Source: a bacterium BMS3Bbin08 (GTDB taxonomy: Bacteria > Nitrospirota > Thermodesulfovibrionia > UBA6902 > BMS3Bbin08). From it: 64,000 nt of DNA. The notes beneath the pieces were generated by a model. The model saw only the letters and a list, made by a program, of their open reading frames with translations, did not search any database and was not told the origin of the DNA. Both the position numbers and the translations under genes were made by a program. Each line of letters begins with the position of its first letter. Positions within the stretch are counted from its first letter, which is position 1. The stretch lies in the NCBI GenBank assembly GCA_002897775.1, contig BDTR01000061.1:1-64000 (forward strand), given 5' to 3'. This document shows, piece by piece, positions 1 to 8,537 of the stretch.

Positions 1-378
1 GAGGCAGATGAAGGCAGCGCATCGGGGAGTAATCCTTGATGAGATCGGGCAGAAGTCATCCCGAAGCTTCGGGACATAGTAGCCGAATGGTCGGGGTAAT
101 GCCCGGCACACGGTGAAGGGCTGAACTCAGAGCAGGGAACTGCGAGGTTCAATGAGCTCGTGAGGCACATTGAATCCGAACGGATAAGTGACCAAGCGGC
201 GCGTCGTTGAATCGCTCGCCCCAAAGGGGCATCTATGATGTCTCTGATACTATTGACCGCCTACGGGCCGTCATGCTCCGGGAACCGCCCGGTGCGCGCC
301 CAACGGAAGTGCCCCCGGGTAGACCCGCTTGCCGGGTGGTGTGGAGAGCGGGGGAGAAAAAACCCCCGCTTATCCGAT
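1..378 (+). mobile_element. 3' part of a probable group II intron (domains V-VI near 285-378)
   Basis: The GC-rich first 380 bases contrast sharply with the AT-rich DNA that follows. Around 287-350 the sequence has the layout seen at the 3' end of bacterial group II introns: GGAACCGCCCGGTGCG, an apical region, then CGCTTGCCGGGTGGTGTGG, which pairs back as a domain V-like stem. It is followed by a C/G hairpin (CGGGGG, an A-rich loop, CCCCCG at 350-369) resembling domain VI, and TATCCGAT at 371-378 resembling the intron 3' terminus. No reverse transcriptase frame is present between position 1 and the hairpins, so the intron is ORF-less here, deleted, or has its protein encoded upstream of the window. 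The two short overlapping frames at 207-450 are not believable proteins. The identification rests on structure and remembered consensus, not on an alignment. Confidence 0.5.
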
Positions 379-501
379 TATACATTTTTTATTTCTTTAA
401 ATTATATTAACAAATCAATCTATTCCTGCTATCTTTTATCTTTTTCTTGATTTATTAATTATAATTATAGAATTCCTTAAATATTAATTGGTGGAAAAAT
501 T

Positions 502-1743
502 ATGATTAGGCGTTTTTCACTTTACGGATTTTTAAAAAATCAACAGTATTACGAACCATTTCTGATACTTGCATTTCTGGAAAAAGGATTATCCTTTTTC
601 CAGATTGGCCTTCTTATTTCTTTCCGTGAAATATGTGTCAACCTTATGGAAATCCCGAGCGGCGCAGTTGCTGATCTTTATGGGCGGCGCAAATCAATGA
701 TGTTTTCCTTTACGGCCTATATTGTTTCATTCACCATTTTCGGTTTGAGCAATGTGCTCTGGCAACTTTTTGTTGCAATGTTTTTTTTCGCAATAGGAGA
801 GGCATTCCGCACCGGTACGCACAAAGCGATGATTTTCACGTATCTGCGTTTGCAGGACCGTATTGGCGAAAAGACAAAAGTCTATGGATATACGCGCTCA
901 TGGGCAAAGATTGGTTCTGCAATTTCAGTAATTTTGGCTGCAATTTTTGTAATGGCAAGCAGTAACTACACCTCTATTTTTTATTTTTCAATAATTCCCT
1001 ATATCTTGGGGATTATAAATTTTGCAGGATATCCGAAAGAGCTTGACGGTCAGCCAAGTGGTAAAGTGTCTCTAAAAAGCGTGACAAAACACTTATGGGA
1101 ATCGCTGAGTATTTCAGTGAAGCGGAAGTCACTCCGTCGGCTGATACTTGAGTCAATGGGCTTTTCGGGATTTTTTAAGGCATCGAAAGATTATCTCCAG
1201 CCGATTTTAAAAAGTGTTGCACTTGCGCTACCGATAGGAGTAATGCTTAATGAAACGCAGCGAAGTGCTATTCTTGTGGGAACGGTTTATTTTGTGCTTT
1301 ACATGGCTTCGGCATATGCAAGCCGAAAATCTCATATAATTTGTGACTATGCCGGAGATGAAGAGACGGCAGCACATCGCCTCTGGGGGGCGAACTTTCT
1401 TATCTATATTATGCTTTTGCCTTTACTCTATTTCGAGCTTTATACACTTGCGATTCTCGTTTTTGTCCTTTCTTATCTTATCCAGAACTTCTGGCGCCCA
1501 ATTCTTATCAGTCGCTTTGAAGGACACGCCTCGGAAACTCGAGGCGCAACCGTGCTTTCAATTGAAAATCAGGCTCAATCAGTCTCAATTATGATTATCG
1601 CTCCCATGCTCGGTCTTGCCGTGGATTACCTGAAACGTGGAAACTTTGGCGGAGAGTTTTGGCCGGTCGGCGCTTTTGGTGCAGCGATTGCACTTCTCGC
1701 TTTTCTATCTATATCAAAAGATAATAAGAAGGAACTGAAATGA
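502..1743 (+). CDS. MFS transporter
   Basis: A 413-residue integral membrane protein with about 12 hydrophobic segments and the loop 2-3 signature of the major facilitator superfamily (GAVADLYGRRKSMM near residues 58-71). It should sit in the inner membrane and move a small solute by secondary transport; the substrate cannot be told from sequence. The ATG at 502 is preceded by GGTGG about 10 bases upstream. It stands alone: the intron end lies upstream and a gene-free stretch downstream. The gene is much more AT-rich than the 3-38 kb region and uses A/T-ending codons freely. With the adjoining mobile element this suggests horizontal acquisition (inference). Confidence 0.85.
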   Translation: MIRRFSLYGFLKNQQYYEPFLILAFLEKGLSFFQIGLLISFREICVNLMEIPSGAVADLYGRRKSMMFSFTAYIVSFTIFGLSNVLWQLFVAMFFFAIGEAFRTGTHKAMIFTYLRLQDRIGEKTKVYGYTRSWAKIGSAISVILAAIFVMASSNYTSIFYFSIIPYILGIINFAGYPKELDGQPSGKVSLKSVTKHLWESLSISVKRKSLRRLILESMGFSGFFKASKDYLQPILKSVALALPIGVMLNETQRSAILVGTVYFVLYMASAYASRKSHIICDYAGDEETAAHRLWGANFLIYIMLLPLLYFELYTLAILVFVLSYLIQNFWRPILISRFEGHASETRGATVLSIENQAQSVSIMIIAPMLGLAVDYLKRGNFGGEFWPVGAFGAAIALLAFLSISKDNKKELK

Positions 1744-1922
1744 TAATTCTGATTCATTACAACGAAGCACTTATATGAACTGTTAAATGTATTATCTTTA
1801 TTTTTTTTGTATAACGTAGAGTTAACTTGACGAGTGCCTGTAAGAGTATAATATACAAAAAGATGTTTGGATTACTAAAAACTTAAAAATGCAAAAAGCG
1901 CCCTGTGGCACTCGTTCAATGT

Positions 1923-2237
1923 TCAACGACTTGTTATGCGAGATTGTCGTTTATTTCGCCATTTTTTAAAAGAGGAGTGACTCTCTCCTGATGGTCTGCC
2001 AGCTAATAATCCTTCAATACTAATATCTTCGTCAATGTTTTCCCAATGAATGCCATGCCCTCTCCCTATTAATCTCCAATTCTTTCGTTCTTTTAGCGTT
2101 GCATATACTAAACGAGGAAACCATTCCAATGGAACTGAGATTGTCCTTCCATCGCTTAGGTCTACACTTAGTGTATCCTTCGTTACTCTTACATCTTCAG
2201 CGTATGGTACTTCTATTTCAACTGCCGAAATACTCAT
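1923..2237 (-). CDS. DUF2442 domain protein
   Basis: A 104-residue protein with the DUF2442 pattern: an N-terminal strand region, then LSVDLSDGRTISVPLEWFP near residues 23-41 and NWRLIGRGHGIHWENIDEDISIEGLL-type text near 53-80, which is typical of the family. The start is supported by TTGGAGGC just upstream. It overlaps the end of the DUF4160 gene by 20 bases, so the two are co-transcribed and probably translationally coupled. DUF2442 proteins are often found beside DUF4160 proteins, and such pairs have been suggested to be toxin-antitoxin-like. No activity is proven. The last ~20 residues (rich in K, R and S) look poorly conserved. Confidence 0.75.
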   Translation of the reverse strand: MSISAVEIEVPYAEDVRVTKDTLSVDLSDGRTISVPLEWFPRLVYATLKERKNWRLIGRGHGIHWENIDEDISIEGLLAGRPSGESHSSFKKWRNKRQSRITSR

Positions 2238-2454
2238 TCCATGCCTCCAATAATCTTGAATGATTTTTAATAATAATTTTGTGGATTTTACTAATTTCTA
2301 TCCGGCTAAATCCTCCGCTACTTTGCAGTCTAATAGGATCAAGCCAAAATTTAGCAATTTTGTCATCATACTCAACATGGACATGCTCCGGTTCATCCCG
2401 GTCTCCTGCATAAAAAAAGAATCGATATGATCTAACCTTAAGTACTGTTGGCAT
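2218..2454 (-). CDS. DUF4160 domain protein
   Basis: A 78-residue protein with the DUF4160 motif: FFFYAGDRDEPEHVHVEY near residues 12-29, then a W-containing strand and a C-terminal helix ending LLEAWNEYFG. The family often lies directly before a DUF2442 gene, as it does here with a 20-base overlap. It is small, paired and in an accessory region, so a toxin-antitoxin-like role is a reasonable guess, but no catalytic residues can be assigned. The ATG at 2454 has only a weak upstream ribosome site. Confidence 0.75.
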   Translation of the reverse strand: MPTVLKVRSYRFFFYAGDRDEPEHVHVEYDDKIAKFWLDPIRLQSSGGFSRIEISKIHKIIIKNHSRLLEAWNEYFGS

Positions 2455-2718
2455 CTAATTCTATAATATCATATCTTTGCTTGCTTAACTGTAAGAAAGA
2501 CGAGAATCCCTTTTTTAGGATTTATGTTCCTTTTCCTCCGTGTATCATGTCCAGACCTGACACTTAAGATTCTTCAGACTTGTTCTACACCAATATTTGA
2601 AACTAAGTCAGAACCTGTTCTTTTATTTTGTACTGCTCTTAGTTTAACGAATCTCCGTTACAGGTGGTTATTTGCCTTTGACAGCAGGAGGCCTTATAAG
2701 TGTTATCCGGTCTCTATA

Positions 2719-2892
2719 TTAATGTTTATTAACTTCTTTACCAGTTATCAAGGTTTTGAATTCTTTGAGCCCTTGTAAACAAAAAAAACCTTTTGTTCTG
2801 AGCAAAACATCATTTTGTCTAAGAAAATGTTGGATAGCCGTTGAACCAGTCTTATGAGTGCCAATGTGAATATATAAACGTGATTTATTCAT
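2719..2892 (-). pseudogene. 5' fragment of a sulfotransferase-like gene
   Basis: A 57-codon frame read from the minus strand begins MNKSRLYIHIGTHKTGSTAI and stops at TAA 2719-2721. The IHIGTHKTGSTAIQ segment is the 5'-phosphosulfate-binding loop found at the very N-terminus of many bacterial sulfotransferase-like proteins. Those proteins are normally 250 residues or longer and this frame ends after 57, so it is almost certainly the remnant of a truncated gene. The plus-strand frame at 2524-2778 is an antisense shadow plus flanking sequence. Confidence 0.6.
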
Positions 2893-3048
2893 ATGTTTCC
2901 TTTACTTGTGTTGTGTTACGCTATCAAAATATATTACTATAAGCAAGTCAAAAATTCCCTTAAAATATATACAATTAAAGCAATATAACAGGCTGATAAC
3001 AACAGTCACCCCTTGACCTATTAAGTACCCGGAGGTTATATTCAACTT

Positions 3049-4002
3049 GTGGCAAAAAAACACGCTCCGATATCGTTAAGAAAGGTAAAGACCTGCAGTC
3101 TCAGGCGAAGAAAAAGCAGGTTCTCACTTGATAAGCACGGGACCCCTTTTTCAGGGGGAAGCTTCCATGATTTTCTGAACAGCCTTCCTCAGGTGTCTGC
3201 CGCCCGGGATTTCAGGGACACGGTCAAGGCAATAGTAAAGGCAGGAAAAGCAGGCAGGCCGGTGGTTCTGGGCATGGGCGCGCATCCCATAAAGGTCGGG
3301 CTTGCGCCGGTTATTATCAGTCTTCTTGAAAATGGTGTAATAACCGCGCTTGCCATGAACGGCGCGTGCATTGTCCATGATTTTGAGCTGAGCCTTATAG
3401 GCCATACCTCGGAAGATGTGGATACTGAACTGTGCAAAGGGACTTTTGGCATGGCTGATGAGACCGGCAGGCAGATCAACCGGGCGATCAGCCAGGGTGT
3501 GTCAAAAGGCAAGGGCATAGGCAGGGCAGTAGGGGACCATATTTTAAAAGGCAGGTTCCCAAATAAGAAATTAAGCATACTGGCCGCGGCTTCAAGGCTT
3601 AATATTCCGGCTACGGTACATGTCGCGATAGGCACTGATATCATACATATGCATCCCCAGGCAGACGGCGCGGCTATCGGCAAAGGGAGCATGGATGATT
3701 TCAGGTTGTTCGCTTCGGTCATTTCCGGCCTTAAAGGGGGTGTTTATATAAACCTCGGCTCAGCTGTGATAATGCCGGAAGTGTTTTTAAAGGCAATTGC
3801 CGTTACAAGGAACCTCGGGCATAACGTCAAAAATTTCACAACGGTCAACATGGATTTTATCCAGCATTACAGGTGCCGTGAGAACGTGCTTAGAAGGCCG
3901 GTTCTTTCAGGGGGCAGTTCGTACGCCCTTACAGGCCACCACGAGATAATGTTCCCTCTTCTGGCTGCCGCGGTCATGGATGAAATAGGTGAGCCCCGTT
4001 AG
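3049..4002 (+). CDS. conserved protein resembling deoxyhypusine synthase
   Basis: A 317-residue cytoplasmic protein starting at GTG 3049, with CGGAGG 13 bases upstream. Residues from about 75 on alternate hydrophobic strands and helices like a Rossmann-type fold: VVLGMGAHPIKVGLAP, ALAMNGACIVHDFELSLIG, ATVHVAIGTDIIHMHPQADG and VNMDFIQHYRCRENVLRRP. The spacing recalls deoxyhypusine synthase-like proteins, which bind NAD. Bacteria have no eIF5A, so a different substrate such as a polyamine is likely if the similarity is real. I recognise it as a conserved family in anaerobic bacteria but cannot name a reaction. The first ~35 residues are basic and look unconserved. The stop codon TAG lies inside a palindromic repeat (CCCCGTTAG). 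Confidence 0.55.
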   Translation: MAKKHAPISLRKVKTCSLRRRKSRFSLDKHGTPFSGGSFHDFLNSLPQVSAARDFRDTVKAIVKAGKAGRPVVLGMGAHPIKVGLAPVIISLLENGVITALAMNGACIVHDFELSLIGHTSEDVDTELCKGTFGMADETGRQINRAISQGVSKGKGIGRAVGDHILKGRFPNKKLSILAAASRLNIPATVHVAIGTDIIHMHPQADGAAIGKGSMDDFRLFASVISGLKGGVYINLGSAVIMPEVFLKAIAVTRNLGHNVKNFTTVNMDFIQHYRCRENVLRRPVLSGGSSYALTGHHEIMFPLLAAAVMDEIGEPR

Positions 4003-4282
4003 ATTCTGCACCCACAGTTTTGCTAACACAAAACTGGACGCGGGAGTTATTAAAAGAATCTGGACAACGGGGTAAAAAAGTAGAGAGATTTTCACATTTT
4101 AAATTTTAGATTTTAGATTTAATGACAACGGACTTCAGACAACTGCCTGTCCCGTGTTCTGATTTATCGGGATTTACGGGGACAATTAACTGCGCCGCCA
4201 TGCTACCATGCCAAACAGACTGGCAGGTTTACCCGCCGTGTAGTTTGGCGGGCAGGGAGTAAATGATATATCAGATATAAAC
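4003..4282. repeat. palindromic repeat cluster between the DHS-like gene and ferredoxin
   Basis: This 280-base gap holds two palindromic elements and no gene. 3996-4073 begins CCCCGTTAGATTCT, contains CAGTTTTG/CAAAACTG, and ends AGAATCTGG-ACAACGGGG, a degenerate relative of the CCCCGTTAGAA family. 4225-4258 has TTTACCCGCC-GTGTAG-TTTGGCGGGCAGGG, related to the GGCAGGCAGG elements at 17440-17481. A promoter for the ferredoxin gene must lie here, but no convincing one stands out. Confidence 0.6.
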
Positions 4283-4471
4283 ATGAAACCGGTAGTTGAT
4301 GAGGAAACGTGTATCGGGTGCGGCAGCTGCGAGGAAATTTGCCCTTTAGTTTTTCAGCTGACTGATGAGAAATCCAGGGTGATCGACCCTGACGCGTGTG
4401 ATATAGCTGATTGCTGTGAGGCTGCCGAAGAAAACTGTCCTGTTGAGGCGATCACACTGGAAGGAGATTAA
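4283..4471 (+). CDS. small single-cluster ferredoxin
   Basis: A 62-residue soluble electron carrier. It has CIGCGSCEEICP at residues 11-22 and a distal cysteine in ENCPVEAI near 52-59, which together bind one [4Fe-4S] cluster. The middle CC pair (residues 44-45) may form a disulfide, as in monocluster ferredoxins of the Fer4_13/Fer4_15 type. It is strongly acidic, which is typical of electron donors to cytoplasmic oxidoreductases. No redox partner gene is adjacent: the next gene, on the same strand after a ~70-base gap, encodes a cell-wall synthase. Confidence 0.9.
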   Translation: MKPVVDEETCIGCGSCEEICPLVFQLTDEKSRVIDPDACDIADCCEAAEENCPVEAITLEGD

Positions 4472-4543
4472 AGTATAAAAAAGGCGCCAGGCTCCTGAAC
4501 TGCCGGCTTTCAGGTTTTAAACCGCTATATTTTTTTAACTGCG

Positions 4544-6889
4544 ATGAAAAAGACCATATTTATCTTCTTTGTTTTTATCCTGATCATATCTCTGGGCGCT
4601 GTGACAGGCGGTTATTTCGCGCTTGTCAGGGGTGTGCCGCAGATCGAAGAGATCAAGGACTATAAACCTGTTAAAGGAACAAAGGTTTATGCTGACGACG
4701 ATACCCTTATAAAGGAACTCAGGATAGAAAAGGGTATTCACGCGTCATTTGAACAGATCCCGGAACACATGATAAAAGCCGTTGTCGCTGTCGAGGACGC
4801 GAGGTTCTGGCTGCACAAAGGGATCGATTACGTCGCGATAATCAGAGCTGTTTACAGGGATATACGCGCTGGAAGAATAAAAGAAGGCGGAAGCACGATA
4901 ACCCAGCAGCTCGCAAAGGTTGTTTTCCTTTCTCCTGAGAGGACTGTTATCAGGAAGCTCAAGGAGGCGACACTCGCCTACAGGCTTGAAAAAAATCTGA
5001 CCAAGGAAGAGATCCTGGAACTTTACCTTAATAAGATATATTTCGGCCATGGCGCTTACGGTATCGAGATGGCCGCCAGATCGTATTTCGGCAAATCTGT
5101 TTCAGACATAGATCTTGCCGAAGCGGCGCTGTTATGCGGGCTGATAAAGGCGCCCAGCCGGTATTCGCCGTACAACAATCTTAACAGGGCCAAGGCCAGA
5201 CAGCGTGTTGTTCTGGACAGGATGCTTGAAGAACGCTTCATAACCGAAGAACAGCACAAGCAGGCATATGAGCAGCCCCTTTACCTTTCGAGCATCAGAT
5301 ACGGCCAGGAGTCGTACAACTACTTTATGGAGTATGTAAGAAAGTATCTTGAGGAAAAATACGGCATTGAAAAAGTGTATAAGGAAGGGTTGCGGGTCTA
5401 TACAACGCTTAACAGAAATATTCAGGATGCCGCTGTGAGATCACTTCAGCAGGGACTGAGGAACCTGGATAAAAGGCGGGGTTTCAGGGGGGTCCTCGGG
5501 CATAAAGAAATAGACGTCAAAAAGGAGCTTGAGAACAAAGAACCCGCGAAAAAAATAGTCATGAAAAAAGGAGACCTTTTGACAGCCTCTGTGCTTAAGG
5601 TATCGGCTTCCGGGGCGATAGTAAAAACAAGGGGATTTATCGGCAAGCTTTTTCGGTCAGACACGAAGTGGGCGGGCAAGCTTATAGATCCGGACGGAAA
5701 GGTCGTTAAGAGATATAAAAAATTCAAATTAACCGATATATTGACGCCCGGGGACATTATCCATGTACGGGTTAAAAAGGTCAAAGACCAGGAGGTTGTC
5801 TTTATGCTCGAACAGGAGCCTCTTGTGCAGGGCGCTGTTGTTGCCATGGAGCCTTCGACAGGTTACATAAGGGCCATTGTCGGAGGTTATGATTTCAGCA
5901 AGAGCGAGTTCAACAGGGCGGTATCTGCCAGGAGGCAGGCGGGTTCGGCCTTTAAACCGATAATCTACGCTGCCGCAATGAACTATGGTTTTACCCCTGC
6001 AAGTATGGTAGTGGATGAACCAATTAGCTATGAAAGCGAGGTTTTTGGCGAATGGGAACCTGAAAACTATGACAAAAAGTTTAAGGGACCGACAAGACTG
6101 AGGGAGGCCCTGGCATATTCCAGGAACATAGTGACAATAAAACTCCTGGAAGAACTGGATATTCTGGAAGTGATCAAATTCGCCAGGAAAGTGGGGATCA
6201 AGGGCTCTTTTCCGTATGACCTTACCCTCGCGCTTGGAAGTCTTAGTGTGACCCCCCTTGAACTGACATCAGCATATACTGTTTTTGCCCGCAACGGTGT
6301 GCGGATCGAACCGATAGCAGTGAAATATGTAATTGATTCTGATGGAAATATTATTGAGAACAACAGGTCAACAGGCGTTGAAGCTATAGACCCCCAGATA
6401 GCCTACCTTACAACATCAATGCTCGAGGATGTGGTTCAATATGGAACAGGCCGCAGGGCCAGAGCGCTTAAAAGACCGGTTGCCGGGAAAACAGGCACTA
6501 CAAATGAGTATAAAGACGCATGGTTTATTGGTTTTACATCCGGACTGGCCGCGGGCGTTTGGGTGGGATTTGACGACATGCGGCAGCTTGGCAACAAGGA
6601 AACCGGCTCAAGGGCCGCGGCCCCTATATGGGTATCTTTTATGCAGGATGCCCTTGCCGCGATCTCTCCGTTTGGAACCGGTGAAGGAAGCGCGGAAAAA
6701 GAACCTTTTCATAAACCTGACGGTATTGTTACAGCGGTAATTGACCCGTTAACAGGACTGCTCGCCACAAGAGACTCTGAGAAAATGGTGGAGGTCTTTA
6801 AAGAGGGGACGGTTCCTGAAGAATACTCAACTCAGTTCTACAGGGACCTCGTAAGAAACCAGAAAGAGGAAATGAGGGCGCTCAGATAG
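4544..6889 (+). CDS. mrcA: penicillin-binding protein 1A (bifunctional transglycosylase/transpeptidase)
   Basis: A 781-residue class A PBP that polymerises lipid II into glycan strands and cross-links peptides in the periplasm. Residues ~4-27 form an uncleaved membrane anchor. The GT51 glycosyltransferase domain follows, with catalytic Glu84 in AVEDARFW and the GGSTITQQLAK motif. A long OB-like insert (about residues 300-430, rich in KK/VK) precedes the transpeptidase domain. That domain has nucleophile Ser468 and Lys471 (GSAFKP), the YSRN motif (Ser526, Asn528) and KTGTT starting at Lys649. The length fits PBP1A. Its end is only 7 bases from the end of the convergent kinase gene. The symbol mrcA (ponA) is by family. 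Confidence 0.95.
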   Translation: MKKTIFIFFVFILIISLGAVTGGYFALVRGVPQIEEIKDYKPVKGTKVYADDDTLIKELRIEKGIHASFEQIPEHMIKAVVAVEDARFWLHKGIDYVAIIRAVYRDIRAGRIKEGGSTITQQLAKVVFLSPERTVIRKLKEATLAYRLEKNLTKEEILELYLNKIYFGHGAYGIEMAARSYFGKSVSDIDLAEAALLCGLIKAPSRYSPYNNLNRAKARQRVVLDRMLEERFITEEQHKQAYEQPLYLSSIRYGQESYNYFMEYVRKYLEEKYGIEKVYKEGLRVYTTLNRNIQDAAVRSLQQGLRNLDKRRGFRGVLGHKEIDVKKELENKEPAKKIVMKKGDLLTASVLKVSASGAIVKTRGFIGKLFRSDTKWAGKLIDPDGKVVKRYKKFKLTDILTPGDIIHVRVKKVKDQEVVFMLEQEPLVQGAVVAMEPSTGYIRAIVGGYDFSKSEFNRAVSARRQAGSAFKPIIYAAAMNYGFTPASMVVDEPISYESEVFGEWEPENYDKKFKGPTRLREALAYSRNIVTIKLLEELDILEVIKFARKVGIKGSFPYDLTLALGSLSVTPLELTSAYTVFARNGVRIEPIAVKYVIDSDGNIIENNRSTGVEAIDPQIAYLTTSMLEDVVQYGTGRRARALKRPVAGKTGTTNEYKDAWFIGFTSGLAAGVWVGFDDMRQLGNKETGSRAAAPIWVSFMQDALAAISPFGTGEGSAEKEPFHKPDGIVTAVIDPLTGLLATRDSEKMVEVFKEGTVPEEYSTQFYRDLVRNQKEEMRALR

Positions 6890-6896
6890 TCTTTAT

Positions 6897-8426
6897 TTAT
6901 ATTTCCTTGCGAACTACCACTGCCTGATAAAAGCCGCACTGTTTGCAGTTTCCCAGCTTATGGGCGATAGCGCCGCTCACTTCTTTTTCGCAGAACGTGC
7001 CGGCCACGGCCCAGCATATGCGTCCATACTCAGGATAGGCAGGGCATTTCATCTCCGCGCTGCCTTCTGTTTTTTCGATCCCGCACTTCTGGAATTCCCA
7101 GCACTTTGTTTTTGCACCTTCTTCCTCGCTCTGGTGAGGGAAAAACAGCCCGAATTTCGTGATTTCTCCTTCCTGGATTTCCGCGTGTATCAGGCCGTTA
7201 TGCTCGTCCATGATCTTTTTGCATATGGACAGGCCCAGCCCCGTGCCAATTCCTATTTCCTTGGTTGTATAGAACGGCTCAAATATCATGTTCAGTTTTT
7301 CCGTGGGTATGCCAGTGCCGGTGTCCGCGATCTCTACGACAACATAATCGACATGGTTTAATGTCTGCATAAGGGTATTTATCGTTAGCGTTCCGCCTTT
7401 GGGCATTGCGTCTATAGCGTTCGTTATAAGGTTGTTCAATGCCTGTCTTACCTGTTCGCCGTCTATAAGGACCTGGGGAAGCGACGTATCGAGATTTTTT
7501 TCTATGCTTATAGACTGTTCGCCGCACATGTCGCTGAAAGTCCGTGTCGCAACATTAACAGGTTCATTGATATTCTGGTATTCCAGGTGCAGGGCGGCCC
7601 TTCGTGAGAAGGTAAGGACGTCTCTGAGTATTTTCTCCAATCTGTCAACTTCGGAAATAACGATCCCGGAATATTCTTTCTCCTTGGAATCCGGCTCCAG
7701 CCTTTTATCAAGTCGCCTTGCAAAACCTCCTATCGAGGTCAAAGGATTTCTTATCTCATGAGCAACGTCTGCTGTGAGCCTTCCCAGGGCGGACAGTTTC
7801 TCCGCCTGAATGAGTTTTCCCTGAACATATCGCAGTTCGTCAATGAACTCATTCAACTCTTTATTGAGGTGCCCTATCTCGTCCTTATCTTTTTTTAGCT
7901 GCTGTGACAGCATTCCAAGAGGGACGGCTATGAGGAAGAGAAAAGAGACCCTCAGGGAAAAATCGGTCCAGGCAAGTTTACTGAAATCAAGCCCGCCGCT
8001 TAAAAGGTAGAACACCGCGGCCACTGTGGCTATGGCAGCTCCGCCCCTGAGGCCGTAATAAAAAGAGTAAAGGGCTGTTATTAAATAAAAACCGATAAAA
8101 AAAGAACTGTCAAACCCGCCGGTTACCCTGACGAGGTGGAATGCTAATATAAGGTCAAAGGAAAGTGAAAAAATATAGATGGTCCTTTTTTTCTGCGGGG
8201 AAACGAACAGCCAGAGATATATAAAAACAGAATAGGTTACAAAAAATATGAAAGTGCGGGTAACGTCATTGACCGTTTCCCGGGACAGATCAGAGAATAC
8301 GAGCCACCCGATCCCGCCCAGAAGAAGTATGAACCTTAAAACGCTGAAAGCGGCGTCAGCTATCTCAATATGAGCTCTGGCAGCTTGCCATTGAGCCGTC
8401 AGTTTTTTATAAAGATCCTGACCCAT
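6897..8426 (-). CDS. membrane sensor histidine kinase with a C-terminal two-CW cysteine domain
   Basis: A two-component sensor kinase. I place the start at ATG 8426 (MGQDLYKK) because AGAGGC lies 5-10 bases upstream and an extended -10-like TGTTATAAT precedes that; the frame stays open back to 8576. Residues ~25-180 form about six membrane segments with little periplasmic loop, so it probably senses a membrane or cytoplasmic signal. A short coiled coil leads to the HisKA domain with phospho-acceptor His223 (AHEIRNPLTS). The HATPase_c domain follows, with N box NNLITNAIDAM, ADTGTGIP and GTGLGLSI. A ~60-residue tail starts CWEFQKCG and contains eight or so cysteines; it matches the cysteine-rich two-CW type seen in signalling proteins of anaerobes and may bind metal. 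No response regulator gene is adjacent. Confidence 0.88.
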   Translation of the reverse strand: MGQDLYKKLTAQWQAARAHIEIADAAFSVLRFILLLGGIGWLVFSDLSRETVNDVTRTFIFFVTYSVFIYLWLFVSPQKKRTIYIFSLSFDLILAFHLVRVTGGFDSSFFIGFYLITALYSFYYGLRGGAAIATVAAVFYLLSGGLDFSKLAWTDFSLRVSFLFLIAVPLGMLSQQLKKDKDEIGHLNKELNEFIDELRYVQGKLIQAEKLSALGRLTADVAHEIRNPLTSIGGFARRLDKRLEPDSKEKEYSGIVISEVDRLEKILRDVLTFSRRAALHLEYQNINEPVNVATRTFSDMCGEQSISIEKNLDTSLPQVLIDGEQVRQALNNLITNAIDAMPKGGTLTINTLMQTLNHVDYVVVEIADTGTGIPTEKLNMIFEPFYTTKEIGIGTGLGLSICKKIMDEHNGLIHAEIQEGEITKFGLFFPHQSEEEGAKTKCWEFQKCGIEKTEGSAEMKCPAYPEYGRICWAVAGTFCEKEVSGAIAHKLGNCKQCGFYQAVVVRKEI

Positions 8427-8537
8427 AGGTGCCTCTATTATTATAACAGAAGACAAATATCCGGGAGGTAGTATGGAAATATCTTGTTCCCGCCCATTTG
8501 GTTGCAGTTTTATATTATTATCGGACATAATAACCTG

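Noticed and set aside
207-450. Two overlapping small frames as genes
   Set aside because: They lie over the intron 3' structure, have skewed composition and no ribosome site.
2524-2778. 84-codon plus-strand frame
   Set aside because: It is partly antisense to the sulfotransferase-like fragment and has no family pattern.
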